DNA from: Ferrovibrio sp.
GTDB lineage: Bacteria; Pseudomonadota; Alphaproteobacteria; Ferrovibrionales; Ferrovibrionaceae
Length of the DNA stretch: 64,000 nucleotides
Assembly (NCBI RefSeq): GCF_017994015.1
Contig: NZ_JAGOLP010000002.1
Coordinates: forward strand, 62,001-126,000
Reading direction: 5' to 3'
Part shown: piece by piece, positions 1 through 8,695 of the stretch
Position numbering within the stretch: the first letter of the stretch is position 1
How the letters are laid out: each line of letters starts with the position of its first letter
Translations under genes and position numbers: made by a program
The notes under the pieces: model-generated
What the model saw: only the letters and a program-made list of their open reading frames with translations
Told to the model about the DNA's origin: nothing
Databases searched by the model: none

Positions 1-917
1 AGATCGGCGCCGCGCAGCATGGCGGCACGCAGGTCGGAAGCGGATAGATCAAGCCCGATCAGCGAGCGGCCGCCGAGATCAAGCCGGGTGCCGCCGCTGC
101 CATTGGTGTTGATCCACAGGCTGTGTTCATCAATCAGCGGGACCAGCCAGTCGGGCAGGTCGGCGCTGTTGCGGCGGCGGATCGCGCCGCTGAGATCGGC
201 ACCGGCAAAATCGGCGCGCGCCAGATCAACATTGCGCAGATTGGCGCCGGTCAGGTCGGCGCCAACAAATTTGGCACCGTTGATCTGGGCGCCGATCAGT
301 GTGACTTCACGCAGCCGGGCGCCGGAAAAATCCGCCCCGGTCAGGTCAGCGCCGGCCAGGTTGACGGCAAACATGTTGGCGCGGGCAAAATTCGCCCCCT
401 TGGCGGAAGACAGCTTCAATGTCGAATTGCTCAGATCGGCGCCGGAGAAATCGGCACGGTCGATCGAGACATTCGACAGGTTGGTGGCGCGCTCTTCCTT
501 TTCCTCGCGGCCGTTCGTCCATTTCACCACCTGGCCGGGGCGCAGATCGGCATCGCGTAGCACGGCATCATTCAGCTTGGCATGGGCCAGATTGGCGCCG
601 CGCAGATCGGCACGCATGAAACTGGCGCCGCACAGGTCGGCATTGGAAAAATCCACGCCAAACAGGTCGGCGGCATCACAGCGTGCGCCACGCAGCATGG
701 CATCGGTGATGGTGCAGCCGGTCAGCACCGCGCCGCGCAGATCCAGATTCAGCCCGCCCAGGCCGGAAATATCCAGCGTGCGCATGATCAGGCGCTGGCC
801 ATTGGGCAGGTTGGAGGTGAAGCGGGCATGCAAAGCCGCCGCCTTGAGAAACACGCGCAAATTCGGATTCAGGCTTTGCGGCGCTGCTTCGCCCAAGGAT
901 TCCTGCCCGATGGCCAT
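1..917 (-). CDS. Pentapeptide-repeat protein (3' end outside window)
   Basis: The minus strand reads without a stop from an ATG at 917 to the window edge. After about 60 non-repetitive residues come runs of A(D/N)LXX pentapeptides such as ADLCG, ADLRG, ANLAH, ADFSG and ADLTG, the signature of a right-handed quadrilateral beta helix. The middle (about residues 120-140, around RPGQVVKWTNG) interrupts the repeats. No signal peptide or catalytic domain is visible, so a cytoplasmic structural or protein-binding role is the most that can be said. The C-terminus is missing. The regular GGCGCCGATCTG-like codons make every other frame look like a long low-complexity ORF, which explains the open frames on the plus strand here. 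The start is uncertain: no strong ribosome site precedes 917 and the frame stays open some way upstream. Confidence 0.85.
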   Translation of the reverse strand, partial: MAIGQESLGEAAPQSLNPNLRVFLKAAALHARFTSNLPNGQRLIMRTLDISGLGGLNLDLRGAVLTGCTITDAMLRGARCDAADLFGVDFSNADLCGASFMRADLRGANLAHAKLNDAVLRDADLRPGQVVKWTNGREEKEERATNLSNVSIDRADFSGADLSNSTLKLSSAKGANFARANMFAVNLAGADLTGADFSGARLREVTLIGAQINGAKFVGADLTGANLRNVDLARADFAGADLSGAIRRRNSADLPDWLVPLIDEHSLWINTNGSGGTRLDLGGRSLIGLDLSASDLRAAMLRGAD

Positions 918-1052
918 AAATCGAACCAGCTTTCTCGCGAACTGCGTGTATTGAAAATGGCATCGATTCCAATGCCATAGCCGATTCAATATTCAAAATT
1001 GAAATCTATGCGGCAAGTATTATTCAATTGTGACACTGCTTTTATTGCCGGC

Positions 1053-2558
1053 TTATTTACTGGCGGCGGCGGGATTTGTCGGGATTTGTAGCAATTGGTC
1101 AGAATGCGCCAGCGGCAGGCGTAATTCGACGCGCGTCCCGGCACCCGCCTCACTAAACAACTTGAAATTGCCGCCCTGGGCTTCGATCAGGCGCCGCGCC
1201 GCATAGAGCCCAAAGCCGGTGCCCTTGGCGATGCCGGCATTGCTGGCCCGGAAAAACCGGCTGCCGATCTGCGCCAGTTCGGCCGGCGGGATGCCGATGC
1301 CCTGATCCGCGATGCAGAGCAAAGCCATATCCGCCTCGCGGTCCAGGCGCAGCAGCACCACACCATCCGGGGCGGAATATTTCAGCGCATTGTCGATCAG
1401 GTTGGCACAGATCGCGCCAAGCCATTCGGCATCGCCCAATGCTGCGATGGGCTGGGCTGCGATAGGCCGGGCTGCGATAGGCTGGGCTGCTGCATCCGGC
1501 AGTTCAAAACGCAGCCTGGCCGCTTCGCCCGCCGGCAATTCGGCTTGCAGACCTTGCAACAGCGGCAGCAGCAGAACCGGCTCGCGGCGACCGGCTTTCA
1601 GCCCGGCCTCAAGCTGTTCGGTGGCCAGGAAGGTTTCCAAAAGCCGGCGCAACCGGCGGCCGGCAGCGCGGATCGCCGCCAGCCGCTGGGCGATGGCCAG
1701 AGGCGCGCCGGGCAGCAGGGTTTCCAGCATCTCGGCGGCGCGGTCGATCACCGCCACCGGGGTGCGGAAATCATGCCCCACCATATCGATGAACAGGCGC
1801 TGGTCGCGCCGCATGGCGCTTTCCTGGTCCAGCGCCGTGCTGAGCTGTTCCTGCAATCGGCGGCGCGCTTCCACTTCCTCTGCCAGGGCGCGGTTGCGCT
1901 CGGTCAGTTCGGCCAGCAGGCGGCTGCCGACCAGCGCCACCAGGGCGATGAAATGCAGCCCGACATAAAGAATGGTGCCGAGAAACCACATGATCTGCGC
2001 CGCATCCTCGGCCAGATAATAATCCCGTGGCGGCGCCAGCCCGGCCTCTGCCGCGCGCAGCAGCGACGACAAACCATGCGCCAGGTTGAGCCCGACCAGA
2101 AACCAGCGCAGCAGCGGCGGCGCGCCCTTGGCGCCGATCATGTTCAGCCCGGTGGCAGTGGCCAGCACACCAACGATGAAGGAAAATGCCATGATGCGCA
2201 GCGACACGTCATCCGGTGCCAGCAGCAGCATGGCCGGCCAGATCGCGGCGGTGAACAGCACCATCAGCCAGGCCAGCCAGCGCTGGGGCGGGCGGCCGGT
2301 GAATTGCGCCAAGCCCACCATTACCACGGCATAGCCGACCATGATCAGCAGATTGGCGCAGCTGATCACCAGCACAGGCGGCAGGAAGGCGCGCATCGGA
2401 TGCAGCGTGGTACCCAACGCCGCCGCCACCGAGCCCAGCATGATGTTGCGGATGCCGGGCAGGGCGCGTAGCCCGCGATGCAGCGCCACCCAACCGGCTG
2501 CCTGGATGCCAAGCTGGATCAGCAGCAGGAAATTCAGCGTCAGCAGGTCCACTTTCAT
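1053..2558 (-). CDS. Membrane sensor histidine kinase, complete (third of three tandem paralogs)
   Basis: A 501-residue sensor kinase. Residues 1-215 are a multi-helix membrane sensor of about seven segments with no known ligand domain. A short coiled linker (about 215-250) follows, then the HisKA domain with H-box MVGHDFRTPVAVI (His262), and a full HATPase domain: N-box NLIDNALKYS, G1 DQGIGIP, F-box FFRA, G2 GTGFGLY. It should autophosphorylate, but no response regulator gene lies nearby. Its ATG overlaps the stop of the upstream kinase (ATGA, 2555-2558), so translation is coupled. It is the only one of the three kinases with all catalytic motifs. The membrane part is alignable with the other two (a GSRL-type end of the last helix followed by a coiled linker), which indicates tandem duplication. 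Confidence 0.9.
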   Translation of the reverse strand: MKVDLLTLNFLLLIQLGIQAAGWVALHRGLRALPGIRNIMLGSVAAALGTTLHPMRAFLPPVLVISCANLLIMVGYAVVMVGLAQFTGRPPQRWLAWLMVLFTAAIWPAMLLLAPDDVSLRIMAFSFIVGVLATATGLNMIGAKGAPPLLRWFLVGLNLAHGLSSLLRAAEAGLAPPRDYYLAEDAAQIMWFLGTILYVGLHFIALVALVGSRLLAELTERNRALAEEVEARRRLQEQLSTALDQESAMRRDQRLFIDMVGHDFRTPVAVIDRAAEMLETLLPGAPLAIAQRLAAIRAAGRRLRRLLETFLATEQLEAGLKAGRREPVLLLPLLQGLQAELPAGEAARLRFELPDAAAQPIAARPIAAQPIAALGDAEWLGAICANLIDNALKYSAPDGVVLLRLDREADMALLCIADQGIGIPPAELAQIGSRFFRASNAGIAKGTGFGLYAARRLIEAQGGNFKLFSEAGAGTRVELRLPLAHSDQLLQIPTNPAAASK

Positions 2559-3979
2559 GGCGCCACCATGCCGACCGCCTCGGCCAGCGGCAGCCGCAGC
2601 AAGGCCAGCCGCCCCGGCAGCGCGCCGAGCAGCAGAGCACCGCCCTGCGCCTCCAGCAAGCGCCGCGCCGTGGCACGCCCCAGCGTATCATCATCCGCCG
2701 CCACCGTCTGGCGCCAGGCACTGCCCAGCAGGGTCAGTTCGGCACGGCCCGGCCGCGGCTCCAGCCGCAGCACGATACCGGCCGCATCCGTTCCAGCCGC
2801 CTCAGCCCCCGACACCTCAGCCCCTGGTGCCGGCAGCGCGGCATCCAGCAAACAGGCCAGGGCGATGCGCAGCAGATCAGGATCGCCACGCACCAGGCAG
2901 GCCGGCGCCAATTGCAGATCCACCCGGGCGCGCTGGCAGGGATCGAGCCGGTTATGCAGATCCTGCAACAAAGCCACCAGGTCCACCACCTCGCGCCGTG
3001 CATCGCCCAGGCCACTTTGCAGCCGTTCCTGCGCCAGGAAGGCATCAATCATCAGGCGCAGCCGCTGGCCTTCGCTGCGCAGGTCGGCCACTTCCCGCAA
3101 CGCTGCCTGATAGGGCGCAGCCTTCCTGCCTTCCAGGCTGATCGCCACCATCTCGGCGGCGCGGTCGATAATCGCCAGCGGGGTGCGGAATTCATGCCCC
3201 ACCATGTCAAGGAAATGGCGCTGTTCGCGCCGCGCCGCACTTTCCTCGGCCAAGGCCGCCGCCAGTTCGGCCTGCAGCTTTTGGCGCTGATCGGCCTCAC
3301 GCAGCAGCATCTCATTCTGCTGCACCTGTGCATAGGCCAGCCGGCTGCCCAGCAGGGCTATGATGCCGATAAAGAAGAAGGCGGCATAAAGGATGAATTC
3401 CAGATAGAAGATATTGCTGGCCGAGGCCGGCAACACGCCCCGGCCGGTCAGCACATGCTGCGCGCCATCCAGCAGGCGCAAGGCGGCGACGGCGGCATGG
3501 ATCAGGTTCAGCGCCGTCACCAGGCCCCGGATCACCTGCGGCACCTGCCGCGCCGCCCAGGCTTCGCGGGCGCAGAGCAGGGCATAACCCAGGCCCGGCA
3601 CCGCGCCCAGCAAGGCGATCCAGCCGGGATGGCCCGGCACCAGCAGCACATAGGCCGGCCACATCACCAGGTTGACGCCATACAGCACAAGCCCGGCGCG
3701 CAGCGGCAAAGGCCGTTCCACCATCTGCGCCAGCGCCAGCAGGGTCAGCAGCAGGCCGCCAACGCTGAAGTAATTCGCCACCACCTCGCTGATCCAGGGA
3801 TTGACCTGGCCGCGCTGCGACACCAGCAGCAAACCGGGCACAAACATCAACGCGGCAATACAGGCGGTGCGCACCCCGGCGGTGTGTGGCTGGCTGCGCC
3901 AGATCAGCAGCCAGCCGATGCCCTGCAACAGCAGCACTGTGGCCAGCACCACGGCTAGGGTGCGCTGATCAAGAAACAC
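2555..3979 (-). CDS. Sensor kinase paralog with phospho-His but degenerate ATP-binding domain
   Basis: A 474-residue paralog of its two neighbours with the same multi-helix N-terminus (residues 1-215) and an intact H-box MVGHEFRTPLAII (His262). The catalytic domain has lost its nucleotide motifs. Where the downstream paralog has NLIDNALK, this protein reads CLLDAALP, losing both Asn and the Lys. The G1 DxGxG is absent (LLGSAWRQ in its place) and the G2 glycine box is reduced to TLGRATARRL. The frame is otherwise clean. The GTG start at 3979 is chosen because an AAGGAGG lies 6 nt upstream and the start VFLDQRTL aligns with the paralog start LLDIRTL; a longer frame reaches 4075 but would lie inside the upstream kinase. 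It overlaps the upstream kinase by 11 nt and the downstream kinase by 4 nt. Probably it receives phosphate in trans rather than being a decayed gene (inference). Confidence 0.85.
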   Translation of the reverse strand: MFLDQRTLAVVLATVLLLQGIGWLLIWRSQPHTAGVRTACIAALMFVPGLLLVSQRGQVNPWISEVVANYFSVGGLLLTLLALAQMVERPLPLRAGLVLYGVNLVMWPAYVLLVPGHPGWIALLGAVPGLGYALLCAREAWAARQVPQVIRGLVTALNLIHAAVAALRLLDGAQHVLTGRGVLPASASNIFYLEFILYAAFFFIGIIALLGSRLAYAQVQQNEMLLREADQRQKLQAELAAALAEESAARREQRHFLDMVGHEFRTPLAIIDRAAEMVAISLEGRKAAPYQAALREVADLRSEGQRLRLMIDAFLAQERLQSGLGDARREVVDLVALLQDLHNRLDPCQRARVDLQLAPACLVRGDPDLLRIALACLLDAALPAPGAEVSGAEAAGTDAAGIVLRLEPRPGRAELTLLGSAWRQTVAADDDTLGRATARRLLEAQGGALLLGALPGRLALLRLPLAEAVGMVAP

Positions 3980-5450
3980 CCGGCGCCTCCTTAACCAGCG
4001 CCTCGCCCAGCGGCAGCAGCACCTTGAAACTGCTGCCCCGGCCGGGCTGGCTATCCACCGTGAAACGCCCGCCATGAAACTGGATCAGTCGTCCGGCACT
4101 GAACAGACCCAGGCCGGTGCCCGGCACGGCGGCGGTATTGCCGGCGCGGAAAAAGCGCTGCCCGATGGCGCCCAGATCACGTTCCGGAATGCCGATGCCG
4201 CGATCCGTCACCGTCACCACCGCCTCATCACCCACCCGCGCCAGCGTCACCTGCACCGGCGCTTCAGGGGCGGAATATTTCAGCGCATTATCCAGCAGAT
4301 TGCCAAACACCACTGCCAGCATCGCGGCATCGCCACGCGCCATCACCGGGGCATCCGGGGCAGTGAATTGCAGCCGCCATTCGGCACCCGGCCGCGCCCC
4401 GGGCCGCGCCTGCTCCTGCAACAATTCAGCCAGCAGCGCCTTCAGGTCCACCGGTTCCTGCCGCATCTCGGCCATGCCGCCCTGGATGCGGCGATCCAGC
4501 AGAAACGTGTCGATCAGCAGCCGCAGCCGGCTTGCCGCGCCGCCAATCGCATCCAGCCTGGGCGCAGCGCTGTCACACAAGGGCGGCGGCAACCCGCGCA
4601 GCCGCTCGACGCGCTGGCCGATGGACCGCAGCGGCACGTCAAAATCAGCCGAAATCCGATTGATAAAAAGCTGCTGTTCCTGCCGCATGGCGGCTTCCTG
4701 ATCCAGCGCCGTGCGGAGCTGCATTTGCAGCAGCCGCTGGGTGCCGATCACTTCGCCCAGGGCGGCATTCTGGCGTTCCACATCGCGCATCAGCCGGGCG
4801 CCGAGCAACACCGCAAAGCAGACCGTGAAAGCCACCACCGAGACAATATTCTCCAATGCCCAGATTGTGTTGAGCAAGTTGCGGCTGAAATAGGCATCGC
4901 CGGCCGGAATATACAGGCCGGAAATGCCGCGCAACACCACCGCCGCCATATGCAGCGCCACTACAATGGCAAAGGTCCAGCGTTGCAGGCGCGGCAGGGT
5001 ATCGGCGCGCAGCAGCAGCCACAGCATGACGATGAACTGCACCATCACGATCACGGCATAAACAGTGACACGCAAGCCGATATTCTGCGGCACCAGCAGC
5101 AGCGCCAGCGGCCAGAACACCGTCGCCAGGATGATTGTGGCATAAATCAGCAGCCGCACCCGCCGCCGGGTCCAATCCAGCAGATCGGCGATGGAGAGCG
5201 CCATCAGGCCCTGGCCGACAATGACGATGACATTGGCCAGCACCACCGAAAGCCAATCGTCGATCAGGCCGCGCAGCGACAGCAGCAGCAGGCCAAGGCC
5301 AACCAGCAAGCAGCCAAAGGCCCAATACGGCACGCCGGGCAGCCGCGTGCCGGGAATGAACGACTGCCCGCGCCACACGATCAGCAAAGCCACGCCCAGC
5401 GCCAGGGTGAGCGCGAAGGTGACAATCAGCAGGGTGCGGATATCGAGCAA
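3969..5450 (-). CDS. Sensor kinase paralog with intact ATPase domain but no phospho-His
   Basis: A 493-residue paralog, first of the three in transcription order. Multi-helix membrane sensor in residues 1-220. The H-box position reads [15 protein letters not shown]: Ala268 replaces the phospho-accepting His and the RTP after it is DVP. The ATPase domain is fully intact: N-box [11 protein letters not shown]1 DRGIGIP, F-box FFRA, G2 GTGLGLF. The TTG start at 5450 is chosen because GGAG lies 6 nt upstream and LLDIRTL matches the paralog start; the open frame continues to 5735 but would overlap the enoyl-CoA hydratase gene extensively. The protein cannot autophosphorylate on the usual His but could phosphorylate a partner, and the next gene encodes exactly the opposite defect. 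This is comparable in logic to the split CheA3/CheA4 pair of Rhodobacter sphaeroides (known precedent). Confidence 0.85.
   Translation of the reverse strand: MLDIRTLLIVTFALTLALGVALLIVWRGQSFIPGTRLPGVPYWAFGCLLVGLGLLLLSLRGLIDDWLSVVLANVIVIVGQGLMALSIADLLDWTRRRVRLLIYATIILATVFWPLALLLVPQNIGLRVTVYAVIVMVQFIVMLWLLLRADTLPRLQRWTFAIVVALHMAAVVLRGISGLYIPAGDAYFSRNLLNTIWALENIVSVVAFTVCFAVLLGARLMRDVERQNAALGEVIGTQRLLQMQLRTALDQEAAMRQEQQLFINRISADFDVPLRSIGQRVERLRGLPPPLCDSAAPRLDAIGGAASRLRLLIDTFLLDRRIQGGMAEMRQEPVDLKALLAELLQEQARPGARPGAEWRLQFTAPDAPVMARGDAAMLAVVFGNLLDNALKYSAPEAPVQVTLARVGDEAVVTVTDRGIGIPERDLGAIGQRFFRAGNTAAVPGTGLGLFSAGRLIQFHGGRFTVDSQPGRGSSFKVLLPLGEALVKEAPGVS
3986..3992 (-). promoter_or_regulatory. Strong Shine-Dalgarno fixing the GTG start of the middle kinase
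   Basis: AAGGAGG on the minus strand, 6 nt before the GTG at 3979. It sits inside the last codons of the upstream kinase gene and decides between the 474-residue product and a longer out-of-context frame. Confidence 0.8.
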
Positions 5451-5478
5451 TGCAATCTCCAGCCGCGCCCGGGCCGGC

Positions 5479-6297
5479 CTATAAAGGCACGGTCTTGGCG
5501 AAATCCGGTGGCCGTTTCTCACGATGCGAGGCCACACCTTCGCGCAGGTCAGGCCCGTTGAAGCCCAGCATCTCCAGCGCCAGCGAGGCATCGAAGGTCG
5601 GCCCGGCCTGGCGCAGCCAGTTATTGAGTGCGTATTTGCTCCAGCGGATCGCGGTGGGCGAACCGGCAGCCAGACGTTGCGCCACTTCCAATGCCTTGGG
5701 GAACAAATCCGCCTCGTCAACACAGAGCGAGACAAGGCCGATCCGCTCGGCTTCCTCGCCGCTCACCGGCTCGCACAGCAGCAGATGATATTTCGCCTTC
5801 GCCATACCGCAGAGCAACGGCCAGATAATGGCGGCATGGTCGCCGGCCGCCACGCCAAGCCGGGTATGGCCATCGATAATGCGGGCGGTCTTGGCGGCGA
5901 TGGAGATATCCGCCAGCAGACCGGCCACCAGGCCGGCGCCCACTGCCGGACCATGCATGGCGGACACAATCGGCTTTGAGCAGTTGATCACGTTGTAGAC
6001 CAGGTCGCGGGCTTCCTTCCACACCCGGGTCAGGGCATTGAAATCACCCGCCATACTTTCCACCAGCGAAAAATCGCCGCCGGCCGAAAAGCCCTTGCCC
6101 TCGCCGCGCAGGATCACCGCCGCCACATCCGGATCGGCATCGATATCGCGCCACACTTCGGCCAGTTCACGATGCATGACATGGTCGGTGGTGGGCAGCC
6201 GGCCTTCCTTGCCGGCCATCACCACTTCCAGCACACGCTCGGCCGGGCGATTGAAGCGCAGGCTGCTATAGCTGGCGTAACGATCTGGCTGTTGCAT
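5479..6297 (-). CDS. Enoyl-CoA hydratase/isomerase family protein
   Basis: A 272-residue crotonase-fold protein. The oxyanion-hole segments are visible as [14 protein letters not shown] (about residues 67-80) and [13 protein letters not shown] (about 113-126). The C-terminus [15 protein letters not shown] is typical of the family. It would act on an acyl-CoA thioester in the cytoplasm; substrate unknown. Where many hydratases have a catalytic Glu after the second segment, this reads [11 protein letters not shown], so true hydratase chemistry is not assured. It starts 11 nt after the AhpD-like gene and is followed 28 nt later by the kinase trio, so all five genes may be one transcript. Confidence 0.88.
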   Translation of the reverse strand: MQQPDRYASYSSLRFNRPAERVLEVVMAGKEGRLPTTDHVMHRELAEVWRDIDADPDVAAVILRGEGKGFSAGGDFSLVESMAGDFNALTRVWKEARDLVYNVINCSKPIVSAMHGPAVGAGLVAGLLADISIAAKTARIIDGHTRLGVAAGDHAAIIWPLLCGMAKAKYHLLLCEPVSGEEAERIGLVSLCVDEADLFPKALEVAQRLAAGSPTAIRWSKYALNNWLRQAGPTFDASLALEMLGFNGPDLREGVASHREKRPPDFAKTVPL

Positions 6298-6308
6298 TTG
6301 CGCCGCCC

Positions 6309-6677
6309 TCAGCCGGCGGCCTTGGTGGCCTGATGCGCGCGGCCCTGGCCCACCGCATCCATCACCCGGGCGGAATAGACCAAAGCCGAGCCGGCATTGA
6401 CCGAAATCGCCACGCCCAGCGCCTCGGCGATTTCGGCATCCGTTGCGCCGGCCTTGAGCGCCGCTGCGCTATGCACCGCAATGCAGCCATCGCAGCGCGT
6501 GGTGACCGCCACGGCCAGCGCAATCAATTCGCGCACCTTATCGCCGAGCGGGCCGACCTGCTTGCCGGCACCGCTCAGCGCCCGGTAGCCGGCGATCATG
6601 TCGGGGTTGAGCTGGGTCAGATTGCCGACCGCCTGGGCCAGTTCCTTCCGGTAGACATTCCAATCTTCCATGCTCAT
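6309..6677 (-). CDS. Carboxymuconolactone decarboxylase/AhpD-like protein
   Basis: A 122-residue all-helical CMD-fold protein. The motif [11 protein letters not shown] supplies the CxxC plus His used by AhpD-type disulfide reductases and alkylhydroperoxidases. Length and the C-terminal [14 protein letters not shown] helix fit the family. Probable role is peroxide or disulfide handling; the alternative is a lactone decarboxylase. It is the first gene of the leftward group that includes the enoyl-CoA hydratase and the three kinases, and it diverges from the UPF0114 gene over a 135-bp gap that must hold both promoters. Confidence 0.87.
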   Translation of the reverse strand: MSMEDWNVYRKELAQAVGNLTQLNPDMIAGYRALSGAGKQVGPLGDKVRELIALAVAVTTRCDGCIAVHSAAALKAGATDAEIAEALGVAISVNAGSALVYSARVMDAVGQGRAHQATKAAG

Positions 6678-6812
6678 GGTTGCTGCTCCGTGCTTTGTTT
6701 ATCGCTGTTACGCTGCATACTGGCGCAGCTTGCCGGCTGGGTCCAGCACTGGCCGGTTTGGCCGGCTTTCGCTATGCTGTGGCCTGGTTCTCCCCCCGCC
6801 CGGAAAGTTTTC

Positions 6813-7331
6813 ATGGAACACTTGGTCGAAAAGATCATCTTCGGCAGCCGCTGGTTGATGGCGCCGTTTTATCTCGGCCTGGCCTTCTGCCTGGTGCTGC
6901 TGCTGGTCAAGTTCGGCCAGGAATTGCTGCATGTCACCCCGGCGGTGCTCACCATGTCGGAATCCGATGTGGTGCTGTCGATCCTGGCGCTGATTGACCT
7001 GTCGCTGGCCGGCAATCTTTTGCTGCTGGTGATCTTCTCGGGCTATGAGAATTTTGTTTCCAAGATCGATGTGGCCGACCACAAGGACCGCCCGGAATGG
7101 ATGGGCAAGGTGGATTTCTCCGGCCTCAAGCTCAAGCTGCTGGCTTCCATCGTGGCGATTTCAGCGATCCAGTTGCTGCGCGCCTTCATGAACATCAAAT
7201 CCATTGATCATATTGAACTGGCCTGGCTGGTCGGCATCCATATGGCATTTGTGGTATCCGGCGTGCTGCTGGCCTGGATGGATCGGCTGACCGAAAATGG
7301 TCACAAGGCCAGCTACAAGGCTGATAGCTGA
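6813..7331 (+). CDS. UPF0114 (YqhA-like) inner-membrane protein
   Basis: A 172-residue membrane protein matching the UPF0114/YqhA family: N-terminal EKIIFGSRWLMAPFYLGL, a central helix with SLAGNLLLLVIFSGYENFVSKID, and further helices around residues 105-155. Function is unknown for the family. The ATG at 6813 is preferred because it begins the conserved EKIIFGSRW region; the frame is open upstream but that stretch is unlike any protein. The lipoprotein gene follows after 4 nt. Confidence 0.88.
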   Translation: MEHLVEKIIFGSRWLMAPFYLGLAFCLVLLLVKFGQELLHVTPAVLTMSESDVVLSILALIDLSLAGNLLLLVIFSGYENFVSKIDVADHKDRPEWMGKVDFSGLKLKLLASIVAISAIQLLRAFMNIKSIDHIELAWLVGIHMAFVVSGVLLAWMDRLTENGHKASYKADS

Positions 7332-7335
7332 TCCC

Positions 7336-8562
7336 ATGACCCGGCTGGCGGCGGCAGCATGGCTGTTTCTGCTGGCCGGCTGTGCCGCCGCCCCGCCCGC
7401 GCCGGCTGATCTGCCCTGGCGCGACAGCCCGGATGCCGTGGTGCGACTGCATCGCGGCGGCGTGCCGCATACCGACCGCCTTGGCCTGACACGCCACAGC
7501 CTGGACCCGGCGCGCTCGCTGCTGCCGCTGGTGCTGGACAATGCCATGGTGGATTACCAGCGCGGCCTGCGCTTCGGTTTTGCCGCAGCCGCCAATGCCG
7601 GCTTCAATGCCGTGGCGCCCTGGGCCGAGCAGCCGCGAGACGCGGTGCTGGAAGCCGCTGCCGGCGCCCGCCTGCTGGCGGTGATGCCGGCGCGCAAAGC
7701 GGATGCCGAGGACAGCGATGACGCGGCGGACAACTCGGCCTGGTTTGATCCTGCCGGCATCCGGCTGGCGCGCGCCTTGCCATTCCGCGATCCCGGCCCG
7801 GCCGATCTGCGCCCGGCTTCCACCGCAGCGGCCGAAGCCGGCTTGCGCGCGCTGCGCCAGATGCTGGCCGAACAGGCCGGCCAGACACGGCCCTTGCCGG
7901 TCTGGGCCATGCTGCAAGTTTTTGGCACCCTGGATAATACGGCTGCGCCCGACGAGCGGCGCCGCCTGCCCAGCCCGGCCGAGGCGCGTGCCTTGGCCTA
8001 TGGCGCCCTGGCCGAAGGCGCCAGCGGGCTGGTCTGGTTCGCCGAGGATAGTTATGCCGGGCGCAGCAGCGGCGCCATCGGCATCGCCCCGGTGCCGGTG
8101 CTAGATTACGGCATCCAGGTTTTTGACGGCCACCGCCGCGACGACATGAAAGCCACGCCCGGCGCCATCGCTGCCGCAGCCGGGCTGTGGCAGGCCGTGG
8201 CACGGCTGAACCGCGAGATCGACCGGCTGGCCCCGGCGCTGCTCAGCCCAACCGCAGCCTTTGACTATCAGGTGCGGCTGCTGGCGCTGGAACCCGGCGC
8301 CGCTTCCTTGCTGGCCACCGCCGAAGCCGATGCCTCGGCGCCTTTGCGCCTGCTGCTGAAAAGTTTTGATGGCCGCTTCACCCTGCTGGCAGTGAACCTG
8401 ACGCCGCAACGCTGGCGCCTGGCGGTCAGCCTGCCGCAGCCCATGCGCCGCATCGAGCGCTGGTTTGACACCGATGCGCCGCCGGCCTTGCTGGCCGGCG
8501 GCAGCGGCTTCGAGGAGGATTTCCCGCCCCATGCCGTGCGCATCTACCGGCTGACGCCGTAA
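7336..8562 (+). CDS. Predicted lipoprotein with glycosidase-like fold, function unknown
   Basis: A 408-residue protein starting at ATG 7336, chosen because it gives a clean lipoprotein signal (WLFLLAGC, lipobox Cys16); a longer start at 7297 would overlap the preceding gene. Residues 60-260 look like a TIM-barrel scaffold (NAGFNAVAPWAEQP, ALAYGALAEGASGLVWFAEDSY) and the last 90 residues like a beta-sandwich (FTLLAVNLTPQRWRLAVSLP), an arrangement seen in glycoside-hydrolase relatives. I could not pick out a catalytic pair of carboxylates. Likely anchored in the inner or outer membrane facing the periplasm. The family is not recognised. Confidence 0.7.
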   Translation: MTRLAAAAWLFLLAGCAAAPPAPADLPWRDSPDAVVRLHRGGVPHTDRLGLTRHSLDPARSLLPLVLDNAMVDYQRGLRFGFAAAANAGFNAVAPWAEQPRDAVLEAAAGARLLAVMPARKADAEDSDDAADNSAWFDPAGIRLARALPFRDPGPADLRPASTAAAEAGLRALRQMLAEQAGQTRPLPVWAMLQVFGTLDNTAAPDERRRLPSPAEARALAYGALAEGASGLVWFAEDSYAGRSSGAIGIAPVPVLDYGIQVFDGHRRDDMKATPGAIAAAAGLWQAVARLNREIDRLAPALLSPTAAFDYQVRLLALEPGAASLLATAEADASAPLRLLLKSFDGRFTLLAVNLTPQRWRLAVSLPQPMRRIERWFDTDAPPALLAGGSGFEEDFPPHAVRIYRLTP

Positions 8563-8573
8563 GAGCAAAAGCC

Positions 8574-8658
8574 GTCATGGTCGGCGCAGGCCGACCATCC
8601 ACGAGTACTTTTCTAAGGCGGTAAAAAACGTGGATGGTACGCCTTCGCGTACCATGAC
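8574..8658. repeat. 85-bp intergenic palindromic element
   Basis: Begins GTCATGGTCGGCG and ends CGTACCATGAC, with outer inverted repeats and two internal hairpins: GGTCGGC/GCCGACC (8579-8596) and GGTACGC/GCGTACC (8636-8653), plus CCACG/CGTGG inside. It has the same architecture as the CGTCATGC elements elsewhere in this window. It lies between two convergent genes and can act as a bidirectional terminator. Confidence 0.75.
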
Positions 8659-8695
8659 CCGTTTTTGCGGGCTGACTTTCTCCGACCTTGACCTT

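Noticed and set aside
19-954. Long plus-strand frames over the pentapeptide gene
   Set aside because: They are Arg/Ala/Ser-rich shadows of the minus-strand A(D/N)LXX repeats, which form the only frame with protein-like sequence.
2555-5450. Treating the two defective kinases as pseudogenes
   Set aside because: Frames are intact, overlaps and ribosome sites are preserved, and the losses are complementary rather than random.
4074-5561. 495-residue plus-strand frame
   Set aside because: His/Gln/Arg-rich translation opposite the kinase gene; typical GC-rich antisense shadow.
3969-5735. 588-residue version of the first kinase
   Set aside because: Would overlap the enoyl-CoA hydratase gene by over 250 bp; paralog alignment and a ribosome site support TTG 5450.
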